Origin: Frigidibacter mobilis
GTDB taxonomy: Bacteria; Pseudomonadota; Alphaproteobacteria; Rhodobacterales; Rhodobacteraceae
DNA length: 64,000 bases
Assembly: GCF_001620265.1 (NCBI RefSeq)
Contig: NZ_CP012661.1
Coordinates: 3,100,001 to 3,164,000 of the forward strand
Direction: 5' to 3'
Position 1 is the first letter of the stretch. Every line of letters begins with the position of its first letter. A program made the position numbers and the translations under genes. Shown one piece after another: positions 35,195-43,888 of the stretch. A model generated the notes under the pieces. That model ran no database searches and had not been told where the DNA came from. It saw only the letters and a program-made list of their open reading frames with translations.

Positions 35195-35359
35195 AGGGCA
35201 GCGCCCGACCGCCGGGTGGGCGAGCAACGGCGGTTCTAGGCACTTTATGGTGCGGCATCTCCCCACCGTTGTTCTAAGCGCTGACGTTGAGGAGCGCCCG
35301 CCCTGTGGGGCGGACGGGCGCTGCCCGGCGGCGCTAAAGCGCCTTGTTCCGGGCGAAGA
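35195..35359 (+). repeat. Dispersed ~163-bp intergenic repeat, copy 2
   Basis: Same organisation as copy 1: left arm GGGCAGCGCCCGACCGCC (one mismatch to the right arm), box TTCTAGGCACTTTATGGTGC, right arm GGCGGACGGGCGCTGCCC, then GGCGCTAAAGCGCC and TTGTTCCGGGC. It fills most of the gap 35079-35388 between the CDF start and the polA stop. I see nothing else in that gap. Confidence 0.9.
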
Positions 35360-35388
35360 CAGTGAAGGCTGTTCGCCCCGCCGCCCCG

Positions 35389-38229
35389 CTAATGCGCCTC
35401 GGCCCAGTTCATCCCGTGACCGGCATCCACCACCAGCGGCACATCCAGCCGCACCGCAGGATCGGCCGCTGCCTCCATCACCTCGCGGGCGCGGGTGATG
35501 AGTGTGTCCACCGCATCCTCGGCCACCTCGAACAGCAATTCGTCATGCACCTGCAGCAGCATCTTGGCCGGCAGCCCCTCGATGGCCGCGGGCATCCTTA
35601 TCATCGCGCGGCGGATGATGTCGGCGGCCGCGCCCTGGATGGGCGCATTGATCGCGGCGCGGCGGGCAAAGCCGGCGGTCGGCCCGCGCGAGTTGATCTC
35701 GGGCGTGTGGATCTTGCGGCCGAACAGCGTTTGCACGAACCCGTGCTCTTTCGCATAGGCAACGGTCGCGTCCATGTATTCGCGGATGCCAGGAAAGCGC
35801 GCGAAATAGGTGTCGATGAAGGCCTGCGCCTCGGCCCGCGGAATGCGCAGGTTGCGGGCCAGGCCAAAGCCGGAAATGCCGTAGATCACCCCGAAGTTGA
35901 TCGCCTTGGCCTGCCGTCGCACCGAAGGGTCCATCCCCTCAAGCGGCACGTTGAACATCTGGCTGGCGGTCATCGCGTGAATGTCGATCCCCTCGCGGAA
36001 CGCCTCTTTCAGCGCCGGGATATCGGCCACATGCGCCAGGATCCGTAGCTCGATCTGGCTGTAGTCGAGGCTGACCAGCCGCTTGCCGGGAGCAGCCACA
36101 AAGGCCTCGCGGATGCGGCGGCCTTCCTCGGTGCGCACCGGGATGTTCTGCAGGTTCGGATCGGTCGAGGCGATGCGGCCCGTGTTGGCCCCGGTGATGG
36201 AATAGGAGGTGTGGACCCGCCCGGTTTCCGGGTGGATATGGGTCTGCAGCGCGTCGGTATAGGTGGATTTCAGCTTCGACAGCTGCCGCCAGTCCAGCAC
36301 CCGCGCCGGCAGTTCGGCGCCCTCGGCCGCCAGATCCTCCAGCACATCGGCGCCGGTCGCGTAGGCGCCGGTCTTGCCCTTCACGCCGCCGGGCAGGCCC
36401 AGCCGGTCGAACAGGATCTCGCCCAGCTGCTTGGGGGAGCCGACGTTGAACGACCCGCCCGCCAGCTCGTGAATCTCGGCCTCCAGCCCCGCCATCTTCT
36501 GCGCGAAGGCGTTGGACATGCGGCTGAGCGTGTCCCGGTCCACCAGAACGCCGGCCATCTCCATACGCGCCAGCACCGCCACCAGCGGCCGTTCCAGCGT
36601 CTCATATACGGTCGTCACCTGCACCTGATGCAGCTTCGGCTTGAACAGCTGCCACAGGCGCAGCGTCACATCGGCATCCTCGGCGGCGTATTTCACCGCT
36701 TCGTCGATCGGCACCCGGTCGAAGGTGGTGGCGCCCTTGCCCGACCCCAGCAGCGACTTGATCGGGATCGGCGTGTGGCCAAGGTAGCGGTCCGCAAGCT
36801 CGTCCATGCCGTGATTGTGCAGGCCCGAATACATCGCGTAGGACATCAGCATCGTGTCGTCATAGGGCTCAACGACAATGCCATCGGCATAGCCCTCGCC
36901 GCGCTGGCGGGCGAAGATCTTCGCGTCATACTTCATGTTCTGGCCGATCTTCAGGATCGCGGGATCCTCCAGCACCGGCTTCAGCATCGCCAGGGCCTGC
37001 TCGGCCGGCATCTGCCCGTCGCAGAGCTTGTCGGATGCGAAGAGGTCGCCGCCGCCCTCGCGGTGGCAGATCGGCAGGTAGGCGGCCCTGCCCGGCTCCA
37101 CGCACAGCGAGATGCCGACCAGATCGGCCTGCATCTCGTCCAGCGAGGTCGTCTCGGTATCCACCGCGACATGGCCGCGGGCCTGGATCGCGTCGATCCA
37201 GCGGGCCAGCGTTGCGGCATCACGGATGCACTCATACCGGGCATGGTCGAAGGGCAGCCGTTCCGGCTCGGGCGGGGTGCCACCGGGCGTATCCTCGGCA
37301 TGGGGCAGCGAGGCGATGGGCTCCACCGGCACCGGCGGCGCCACGCCAAGGCTGTCAGCCACCCGCTTGGTCAGGGTGCGGAATTCCATCAGGTTCAGGA
37401 AATGCATCAGCTTTTCGGGATCCGAGGGCTGGATCTCCAGCTCGTCCAGCGTCTCGGTCAGCGGCGTGTCGCAATCCAGTTCCACCAGCCGCTTCGACAT
37501 GCGGATCTGCTCGGAATGCTCCAGCAGCACCTGCCGGCGCTTGGGCTGGGGGATTTCGGACGCCCGCTCCAGCAAGGTTTCCAGATCGCCGAATTCGTTG
37601 ATGAGCAGCGCCGCGGTCTTGATGCCGATGCCGGGGGCGCCCGGCACGTTGTCGACGCTGTCCCCAGCCAGCGCCTGCACATCCACCACCCGCTCGGGAT
37701 AGACGCCGAACTTCTCGAGCACCTCGTCGCGGCCGATGCGCTTGTTCTTCATCGGGTCGAGCATCTCGACCCCGTCACCGACAAGCTGCATCAGGTCCTT
37801 GTCGGAGGAGATGATCGTCACCCGCCCCCCCGCCTCGCGCGCGCGGCAGGCATAGGAGGCGATGATGTCATCGGCCTCATAGCCGTCGGTCTCGATGCAG
37901 GCGATGTTGAAGGCCCGCGTCGCCTCGCGTGTCAGCGGGAACTGCGGCTTGAGGTCTTCGGGCAACTCGGGCCGGTTGGCCTTGTACTGGTCATAGATCT
38001 CGTTGCGGAAGGTCTTCGACGAAAAGTCGAAGATCACCGCCACATGGGTTGCCGCATCGGCGCCGCTGTTGTTGGCGACATAGCGGAACAGCATGTTGCA
38101 AAATCCCGCCACGGCGCCGACCGGGATCCCGTCGGACTTGCGCGTCAGCGGCGGCAGCGCGTGATAGGCCCGGAAGATGAAGGCCGACCCGTCGATCAGG
38201 TGCAGGTGGCACCCCTTGCTGAACGTCAT
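35389..38229 (-). CDS. polA: DNA polymerase I
   Basis: A 946-residue repair and Okazaki-fragment polymerase. The N-terminal 5'-3' exonuclease has HLHLIDGSAFIFRAYHALPP and TDGYEADDIIASYA. The middle 3'-5' exonuclease keeps its acidic motif (VAVDTETTSLDE), so proofreading is probably active. The polymerase has motif A RLVSLDYSQIELRILAHVAD, motif B RRQAKAINFGVIYGISGFGL and motif C LLQVHDELLFEV. I chose the start at 38229 with a GGAGG ahead of it. A longer frame to 38298 lacks conserved sequence. Confidence 0.97.
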   Translation of the reverse strand: MTFSKGCHLHLIDGSAFIFRAYHALPPLTRKSDGIPVGAVAGFCNMLFRYVANNSGADAATHVAVIFDFSSKTFRNEIYDQYKANRPELPEDLKPQFPLTREATRAFNIACIETDGYEADDIIASYACRAREAGGRVTIISSDKDLMQLVGDGVEMLDPMKNKRIGRDEVLEKFGVYPERVVDVQALAGDSVDNVPGAPGIGIKTAALLINEFGDLETLLERASEIPQPKRRQVLLEHSEQIRMSKRLVELDCDTPLTETLDELEIQPSDPEKLMHFLNLMEFRTLTKRVADSLGVAPPVPVEPIASLPHAEDTPGGTPPEPERLPFDHARYECIRDAATLARWIDAIQARGHVAVDTETTSLDEMQADLVGISLCVEPGRAAYLPICHREGGGDLFASDKLCDGQMPAEQALAMLKPVLEDPAILKIGQNMKYDAKIFARQRGEGYADGIVVEPYDDTMLMSYAMYSGLHNHGMDELADRYLGHTPIPIKSLLGSGKGATTFDRVPIDEAVKYAAEDADVTLRLWQLFKPKLHQVQVTTVYETLERPLVAVLARMEMAGVLVDRDTLSRMSNAFAQKMAGLEAEIHELAGGSFNVGSPKQLGEILFDRLGLPGGVKGKTGAYATGADVLEDLAAEGAELPARVLDWRQLSKLKSTYTDALQTHIHPETGRVHTSYSITGANTGRIASTDPNLQNIPVRTEEGRRIREAFVAAPGKRLVSLDYSQIELRILAHVADIPALKEAFREGIDIHAMTASQMFNVPLEGMDPSVRRQAKAINFGVIYGISGFGLARNLRIPRAEAQAFIDTYFARFPGIREYMDATVAYAKEHGFVQTLFGRKIHTPEINSRGPTAGFARRAAINAPIQGAAADIIRRAMIRMPAAIEGLPAKMLLQVHDELLFEVAEDAVDTLITRAREVMEAAADPAVRLDVPLVVDAGHGMNWAEAH

Positions 38230-38332
38230 CGCGGTGCCTCCATGTGGTTCTCGACCCGCGGCGCGGGCGGTCGTCATCGCACGGGACGGGCCCGGCATTC
38301 AACCGCTTGCGCGCGCGCCGGTTATCGCCCGC

Positions 38333-38518
38333 TCAGTGGTCGTCGTGGGCATGCTCGCGGTCGATCACGAACTTCTTGTCGCAATAGCCGCATTCGACAT
38401 AGCCGGTGTCATGGGGAATCGTCAGCCAGACGCGCGGATGGCCAAGCGCGCCCTCGCCGCCGTCGCAGGCGACTTTCCAAGTGGTGACGATCTGTGTTTC
38501 CGGGGCGTCGATGGTCAT
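38333..38518 (-). CDS. Zinc-finger (CHCC) protein, NDUFS6-like
   Basis: A 61-residue protein with the CHCC zinc-binding pattern: [20 protein letters not shown] (Cys, His) and [14 protein letters not shown] (two Cys). It is related to the small complex I subunit NDUFS6/NuoR type of alphaproteobacteria, and many genomes carry it as a free-standing gene. Its role here is inferred only. The gene is short but intact, about 100 bp ahead of polA. Confidence 0.88.
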   Translation of the reverse strand: MTIDAPETQIVTTWKVACDGGEGALGHPRVWLTIPHDTGYVECGYCDKKFVIDREHAHDDH

Positions 38519-38637
38519 CTTCCGGTCCGTTCCTTGGCTGGGCGCGCGGCGCGCGCGTAACTTGCGCCGCAGAATAGCGATTGGCGGGCCGCGGGCAAGA
38601 CGCGACGGTGGTTGGGCGCACTAACCCGCACTGTCAG

Positions 38638-38799
38638 AGGGCAGCGCCCGTCCGCCGGGTGGGCGAGCAACAGAAGTTCTAGGCGCTTTATGGTGCGGCT
38701 CACCTCCACCGTCATTCTGCGCGGAACGGTTGGCAGCGCCCGCCCGAGGGGGCGGACGGGCGCTGCCCGGCGGCGCTGAAGCGCCTTGTCCCGGGCAAA
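38638..38799 (+). repeat. Dispersed ~163-bp intergenic repeat, copy 3
   Basis: Left arm GGGCAGCGCCCGTCCGCC, box TTCTAGGCGCTTTATGGTGC, and a middle arm GGCAGCGCCCGCCC that can also pair with the right arm GGCGGACGGGCGCTGCCC. It ends GGCGCTGAAGCGCC and TTGTCCCGGGC. It fills most of the divergent gap 38519-38901 before the FAH gene, ending about 100 bp from its start. Nothing else is seen in that gap. Confidence 0.9.
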
Positions 38800-38901
38800 A
38801 GGAAGGAGCAGGTCATGCAACATTACCTGCCCCCCATCCGGTTGACTCCCCCCCGCCCTTCCCCGCAACTGGCCCCGACCATTTGCCCGCAGGAGACCGA
38901 C

Positions 38902-39597
38902 ATGGCCGACACCCCTCGCTTCCTCTTCGCGCCCCCGGCCCAAACAACCCTCCCGGTCACCGGAAGCGACCTCCTCTTCCCCGTCCGTCGCGTCTACTGC
39001 GTCGGCCGCAACTATGCCGAGCATGCGCGTGAGATGGGGCATGACCCGGACGCCGAGCCGCCGTTCTTCTTCCAGAAGAACCCGGACAACCTGGCCACGG
39101 ACGGCCGCTTCCCCTACCCGACCCTCACCGCCGATCTGCATTTCGAGGTGGAGCTGGCCGTCGCCCTGCACAGCGGCGGCGACGATATCCCCGCCGAAAC
39201 CGCCCTCGACTGCGTCTTCGGCTATGCCGCCGCGCTGGACATGACCCGGCGCGACCTGCAGGCGCAGGCCAAGAAGGCCGGCCGCCCGTGGGAGGCTGCG
39301 AAAGCCGCCGAACACTCCGCCCCCATCGGCCCGCTGAGCCCGGTGGCCGCCGTCGGCCATCTGGACGGCGCCGCGATCAGCCTCGACGTGAACGGGGCGC
39401 GTCGACAGCAGGCCGCGCTGGCCGAGATGATCTGGCCGGTGGCGGGCATCATCGCGCATCTGTCGCGGCTCTTCACCCTCGCGCCCGGCGATGTGATCCT
39501 GACCGGCACCCCCGCCGGGGTGGGCGCGGTGCAGCGCGGCGACGTGATGGAGGCTCGGGTGGATGGCCTCGCGCCGCTGCGAGTCGAAGTCGTTTAA
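38902..39597 (+). CDS. Fumarylacetoacetate hydrolase family protein
   Basis: A 231-residue metal-dependent hydrolase or isomerase. Features are VYCVGRNYAEHAREMG, PFFFQKNPDNLA, LHFEVELAVALHSGG (acidic metal ligands), FGYAAALDMTRRDLQAQAKK and DVILTGTPAGVGAVQRGDVM. It fits the short fumarylpyruvate/acylpyruvate hydrolase branch. The start at 38902 has AGGAG 7 bp ahead of it. The RraA-like gene follows after 19 bp, which points to an aromatic-acid or oxo-acid catabolic pair. Confidence 0.9.
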   Translation: MADTPRFLFAPPAQTTLPVTGSDLLFPVRRVYCVGRNYAEHAREMGHDPDAEPPFFFQKNPDNLATDGRFPYPTLTADLHFEVELAVALHSGGDDIPAETALDCVFGYAAALDMTRRDLQAQAKKAGRPWEAAKAAEHSAPIGPLSPVAAVGHLDGAAISLDVNGARRQQAALAEMIWPVAGIIAHLSRLFTLAPGDVILTGTPAGVGAVQRGDVMEARVDGLAPLRVEVV

Positions 39598-39616
39598 CCC
39601 TGCGAAGGAGCCCCCG

Positions 39617-40321
39617 ATGGCACTCGACCCGAAGACCGTGGACATCCTCAAGGGCGTCTCCACCGCCACCCTCACCACCGTGCTGCTGAAGAAGGGCCTG
39701 CGCAACGTCTGGATGCGCGGCACCAGGCCGATCCGCCCCGGCCAGCCGCGGATGGTGGGCGAGGCCTTCACCCTGCGCTTCGTGCCGGCGCGCGAGGATC
39801 TGGCGACCCCGGCCAGCTGGGCCTCGCCGATCTCCACCCGCGCCGCCATCGAGGCGATGCCCGAGGGCTGCATCGCGGTCGCCGATGCGATGGGCGTGCT
39901 CGACGCCGGCATCTTCGGCGACATCCTTTGCGCGCGGATGGCCAAGCGGGGCGTGGCCGCGCTGGTGACAGACGGGGTGATGCGCGACGCGGTGGGCGTG
40001 CTGGGAACCGGGCTGCCGGTCTGGTGCGACGGCATCGCCGCGCCGCCCTCGGTCGCCGGGCTCACCTTCGTCGGCTGGCAGGAACCCATCGCCTGTGGCG
40101 GCGTCGCGGTGTTCCCTGGGGACACGGTGGTGGTCGATGAGGATGGCGCGGTGCTGATCCCGGCCGCCTATCTGGACGCGGTTCTGGTCGAGGCGCCGGA
40201 GCAGGAGCAGATGGAGGCCTGGATCATGACGGAGGTGGACCGCGGCGTGGAACTGCCCGGCCTCTACCCGATGAACGACGCCACCAAGACCCGCTATCAG
40301 GCCTGGAAGGACGCGCAGTAA
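39617..40321 (+). CDS. RraA-like family protein (aldolase / RNase-regulator fold)
   Basis: A 234-residue protein of the RraA-like fold, which includes 4-carboxy-4-hydroxy-2-oxoadipate aldolases and oxaloacetate decarboxylases. Family pieces are GVSTATLTTVLLKKGLRNVW, GEAFTLRFVPAREDL, DAMGVLDAGIFGDILCARMA, GVAALVTDGVMRD (catalytic Arg-Asp region) and VFPGDTVVVDEDGAVLIPAA. A metabolic aldolase or decarboxylase role is more likely than RNase E control, because the FAH gene precedes it by 19 bp. The start at 39617 has GAAGGAG ahead of it. Confidence 0.87.
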   Translation: MALDPKTVDILKGVSTATLTTVLLKKGLRNVWMRGTRPIRPGQPRMVGEAFTLRFVPAREDLATPASWASPISTRAAIEAMPEGCIAVADAMGVLDAGIFGDILCARMAKRGVAALVTDGVMRDAVGVLGTGLPVWCDGIAAPPSVAGLTFVGWQEPIACGGVAVFPGDTVVVDEDGAVLIPAAYLDAVLVEAPEQEQMEAWIMTEVDRGVELPGLYPMNDATKTRYQAWKDAQ

Positions 40322-40322
40322 C

Positions 40323-42761
40323 TCAGGCCTGCTTCTCACGCAGCGCCTCCAGCCGGGCCAGCACCGGCTCCCCCAGCGTGGCATCGGCGGGCAGGGTCAG
40401 GTCCGACCATGCCCGCTCCTGCGCCGCCTTCAGGCCGAAGCCGTTCGCACGGCGCAGCCTGGCCAGTTCGTCCCAGCTGACCGGCACCGCCACCGGCGCA
40501 CCGGGGCGGGCGCGCACCGAGAAGGGGGCAATCGCCGTCGCCCCGCGTTCGTTGCGCAGCCAGTCGATGAAGATCCGCCCCTTGCGCGCCGCCTTGGCCA
40601 TCGTTGCGGTGTAGCGGTCGGGCTGGCCGCTCGCCAGCAGCGTGGCGAAGAGCTGCGCGAACAGCTTGACCGTGTCCCAGCCCGCCGTACGGCGCAGCGG
40701 CACGATCACATGCACGCCCTTGCCGCCCGACACCATCGGCCAGGAACCAAGCCCCAACTCCTCCAGCTTGCCCCGCAGATCGAACGCCGCGCGACGCACG
40801 GCGGCAAATCCCAACCCCTCGTCGGGGTCCAGATCGAACACCAGCCGTTCGGGCCGGTCGAGCCGGTCACGGCGCGCGCCCCAGGGGTGGAACTCCACCG
40901 TGCCCATCTGCGCCGCGGCCACCAGCCCCTCGGCATCGGCGATGTAGATGTATTGCTCGGTCCCGCCATCCTTCTCCTCGATGGGCAGGCTGCGGATCGC
41001 CTTCGGAAAGCCCTTGCCCGCGTGTTTCTGGAAGAACCGCTCGCCCTCCAGCCCGCTTGGCAGCCGCAGCAGCGAGGCGGGCCGATCCGCCAGCGTCGGC
41101 AGGATCCGGTCCGCCATCGCGTCATAGTAGCGGGCAAGGTCGAGCTTGGTCGTCTTCGGCTTGGGAAAGATCACCCGGTCCGGGCTGCTGATCGGGGTGC
41201 CGCGCACAAGGGTGCGGTCGCCCGCGGGGATTTCGGTTTCCATCTGCACCTCCACTGCCGGTTTGTCTTCACGCAGCGCGATGAACCGCGCGTGGCGCAG
41301 GCGGCCTTCGGGTGTCACCTCGGCATAGACCACCTCTGCCACCAGTTCGGGCCGAACCCACTTCGCGCCCCGCCCCTCGGCCGGTACCTTCTCCAGCGGG
41401 GTTTTCGGCCGGGCCAGCGCCGCCAGCCGCTCCGCGATCTCCTGTTGCGCCGCATCGTCGAAGCCGGTGCCGACCTTGCCGCGATAGACCAGTGTGTCGC
41501 CTTCCCGCGTCGCCAGCAACAGCGAGGCAAAGGCCCGACCCCGCTTGTCGCTGGGTTGATAGCCGCAGATCACGAACTCTGCCCGGCGGCTGCACTTCAC
41601 CTTCAGCCAGGCGGTGGATCGCCCCCCGCGCCACGGCGCATGGGCGAGTTTGGAGATGATCCCCTCGCCGCCCGCCTCGCAGATCGCCGCCAGCACCGGC
41701 GCGGCCTCGCCCTCGATGGCCGGCGACAGTTGCACGAGGCCGCGGGCGGGCACGTCCTCCAGCAACTTCTCCAGCGCAGCGCGGCGCTCGGTTTGCGGCA
41801 GCGGCGCAAGGTCGGCGCCATTCAGATGCAACAGGTCGAAGACATAGAAGCGGAACGGCCCGCCCTCCTGAATGGCAGCCTGCAGCGCGGCAAAGCCCTG
41901 CAACCCCGCACCCGCGACGATCTCGCCGTCGATCAGCGCGGTCCCGGCGGGCAGTTCGGCCAGCACCGGCAGCAGCGGCGAGAAGCGGTCGGACCAGTCG
42001 AGCCCGCTGCGGGTGAAGATCCGCGCGCCGCCCCGTCCGATCGCCACCTGCGCGCGGTAGCCGTCATGCTTGACCTCATGCAGCCAGGCCGCGCCCTCGG
42101 GCAGGTCCTTCACCGCGGTGGCCAATTGCGGCGCGCGGAACCGCGGCATCGCGCCCTTGCGATCTGGCCCAAAGGCAACGGCGGGGGCGCCGGCCGCGAC
42201 CCCCGCCAGATCGCGCCCGGTGGCAACGCTGGTCAGGTGCCGCTCCACCAGCCCCTCCTGCGCGTCTTCGGCGGCGGCATCGCGGTCCTTGACCATCAGC
42301 CAGGTCTCGCGGCCCTTGTCACCCGCCCGCCGCCCCTTCATCCGCACCAGCGACCAGTTGCCGGTGTTGCGCCGGCCGTGCAGCGCGAAATGCAGATGGC
42401 CTTCGGCCAGGCCGTCGGCCACATCGTGGAAAGGCTGCCAATGGCCGATATCCCACAGCATTACCGTCCCCGCGCCGTAATTGTCCTTCGGGATCACTCC
42501 TTCGAAGGTCAGGTAGCTCAGCGGGTGGTCCTCCGTCCGCACCGCCAGCCGCTTGCTGGACGGATCGGCAGAGGGGCCGCGGGTGACAGCCCAACTCAGC
42601 AGAACGCCCTGCCATTCCAGCCGCAGATCCCAATGCAGGCGGGTCGCGTCATGCTTCTGCATCGAATAGCGCAGGGCGGTCGCACTGGACTGGCCGGGGT
42701 CGGCCGGTTCCGGCGTCTGCCCGAAATCGCGCTTGCCGTGATATGTGTCCAGCAGGCCCAT
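40323..42761 (-). CDS. ligD: Multidomain ATP-dependent DNA ligase LigD
   Basis: A bacterial non-homologous end-joining enzyme of 812 residues. Domain order is a 3'-phosphoesterase (residues about 20-190: LRYSMQKHDATRLHWDLRLE), an ATP-dependent ligase (about 220-520, nucleophile Lys in HEVKHDGYRAQV, DGEIVAG, AWLKVKC) and an AEP polymerase/primase (about 540-812: ISSPDRVIFPKPKTTKLDLA, LVFDLDPDEGLGF with catalytic Asp residues, VSGGKGVHVIVPL, GRIFIDWLRNERGATAIAPF). The ATG at 42761 is preferred over the GTG one codon upstream. It starts 5 bp after the ku stop. Confidence 0.95.
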   Translation of the reverse strand: MGLLDTYHGKRDFGQTPEPADPGQSSATALRYSMQKHDATRLHWDLRLEWQGVLLSWAVTRGPSADPSSKRLAVRTEDHPLSYLTFEGVIPKDNYGAGTVMLWDIGHWQPFHDVADGLAEGHLHFALHGRRNTGNWSLVRMKGRRAGDKGRETWLMVKDRDAAAEDAQEGLVERHLTSVATGRDLAGVAAGAPAVAFGPDRKGAMPRFRAPQLATAVKDLPEGAAWLHEVKHDGYRAQVAIGRGGARIFTRSGLDWSDRFSPLLPVLAELPAGTALIDGEIVAGAGLQGFAALQAAIQEGGPFRFYVFDLLHLNGADLAPLPQTERRAALEKLLEDVPARGLVQLSPAIEGEAAPVLAAICEAGGEGIISKLAHAPWRGGRSTAWLKVKCSRRAEFVICGYQPSDKRGRAFASLLLATREGDTLVYRGKVGTGFDDAAQQEIAERLAALARPKTPLEKVPAEGRGAKWVRPELVAEVVYAEVTPEGRLRHARFIALREDKPAVEVQMETEIPAGDRTLVRGTPISSPDRVIFPKPKTTKLDLARYYDAMADRILPTLADRPASLLRLPSGLEGERFFQKHAGKGFPKAIRSLPIEEKDGGTEQYIYIADAEGLVAAAQMGTVEFHPWGARRDRLDRPERLVFDLDPDEGLGFAAVRRAAFDLRGKLEELGLGSWPMVSGGKGVHVIVPLRRTAGWDTVKLFAQLFATLLASGQPDRYTATMAKAARKGRIFIDWLRNERGATAIAPFSVRARPGAPVAVPVSWDELARLRRANGFGLKAAQERAWSDLTLPADATLGEPVLARLEALREKQA

Positions 42762-42766
42762 CACCG

Positions 42767-43645
42767 TCAGGCCGACTTGGGTTTGCGCGCGGGCTTGGCG
42801 GTGGGTTTGCGGGCCGTTCTGGCCTTGGCGGGGGCCTTGCCCGCGTCCTTGCCACCGCTGGCCTTCAGGCTCTGCCGCAGCGCCTCCATCAGATCCACCA
42901 CATTCTCGCCATTCGGCCGCGCCGCATCCTCGCCCGCCGCCGAGCGCGGTGTCTTGCGGTTCTTGCGCTTGGCCTCGATCAGCGCGCGCAGGGCGATGTC
43001 GTAATGGTCCTTGAAGACCTTGGCATCGAAGGGTGCGGTCTTGCGGTCGATCAACTGTGTGGCGACCGCCAGCAGGTCGGCATCTGCCGGCGCATCCTCG
43101 ATCTGCGAGAACAGCGGCTCTGCGGACCGGATCTCATCGGCGTAATACAGCGTCTCCATCAGCAACCCGTCGCCGCAAGGCCGCACGGCGCACAGCGCTT
43201 CCTTGCCGCGCATGGTCAGTTGGCCCAGCCCGACCTTGCCCGCCTTGCGCAGTGCGTCGCGCACCACGCGATAGGCATCCTCGGCCAGCTCATCCGTCGG
43301 CACGACGTAATAGGGCTTGTCGTAATACAGCGGCGGGATCTCGCCCTCGCCCACGAACTGCACCAGCTCGAGGGTCTTCTTCGTCTCCAGCTTGATCGCG
43401 TCGATTTCCTCGGGCTGCAGCAGCAGATATTCGTCCCCTGGCAGCTCGTAGCCCTTCAGGATATCGCCGGTGCTGATCGGCCCGATCCCCGGCACGGTCT
43501 TTTCATAGCGCACCGCCTTGCCCGATGGCCCGTGGATCTGACGGAAGCTGACCCGCGCCCCGGACTGGGTGGCGCTGTGAATCTCGACCGCGATCGACAC
43601 CAGCGACAGCCGCAACTGGCCCTTCCACACTGCGCGCGATGCCAT
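42767..43645 (-). CDS. ku: Non-homologous end-joining protein Ku
   Basis: A 292-residue DNA-end-binding homodimer that recruits LigD. Ku core pieces are MASRAVWKGQLRLSLVSIAV, SFRQIHGPSGKAVRYEKTVP, TGDILKGYELPGDEYLLLQP and the middle LGQLTMRGKEALCAVRPCGD. The C-terminus is a Lys/Ala/Pro-rich tail (KASGGKDAGKAPAKARTARK), as in other bacterial Ku proteins. The SD is CGGAGG, 5 bp before the ATG at 43645. It forms a two-gene operon with ligD. Confidence 0.95.
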   Translation of the reverse strand: MASRAVWKGQLRLSLVSIAVEIHSATQSGARVSFRQIHGPSGKAVRYEKTVPGIGPISTGDILKGYELPGDEYLLLQPEEIDAIKLETKKTLELVQFVGEGEIPPLYYDKPYYVVPTDELAEDAYRVVRDALRKAGKVGLGQLTMRGKEALCAVRPCGDGLLMETLYYADEIRSAEPLFSQIEDAPADADLLAVATQLIDRKTAPFDAKVFKDHYDIALRALIEAKRKNRKTPRSAAGEDAARPNGENVVDLMEALRQSLKASGGKDAGKAPAKARTARKPTAKPARKPKSA

Positions 43646-43721
43646 ACCATCCTCCGGAAGCAAGATCGGTCCCAACGCAGGGGCCCGGTCCCCGGGTCCA
43701 CCGCGGGCGCATATTCCCGCC

Positions 43722-43758
43722 GCCGGCAAAAGATGACGCTACGTCATCTTTTGCCGGC
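43722..43758. other. Perfect 17-bp-arm palindrome between ku and the RND genes
   Basis: GCCGGCAAAAGATGACG (43722-43738) and its exact reverse complement (43742-43758) flank CTA. It lies 77 bp upstream of ku and 131 bp upstream of the adaptor gene, so it cannot be a simple 3' terminator for either. A dyad operator, a mobile hairpin repeat or an antisense terminator are the options. Confidence 0.8.
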
Positions 43759-43888
43759 AATGCCACTTGCAGAAGAAGGCTTGCACAGTGCGGCGCCGTG
43801 ACAATCATTCCGGCTGACTATCCGGCTGCCTCCGCTATATGATGTCTGCTGCTGTCGTTGCCCGACCTCTGTTGCTCAGGAATCCCCC

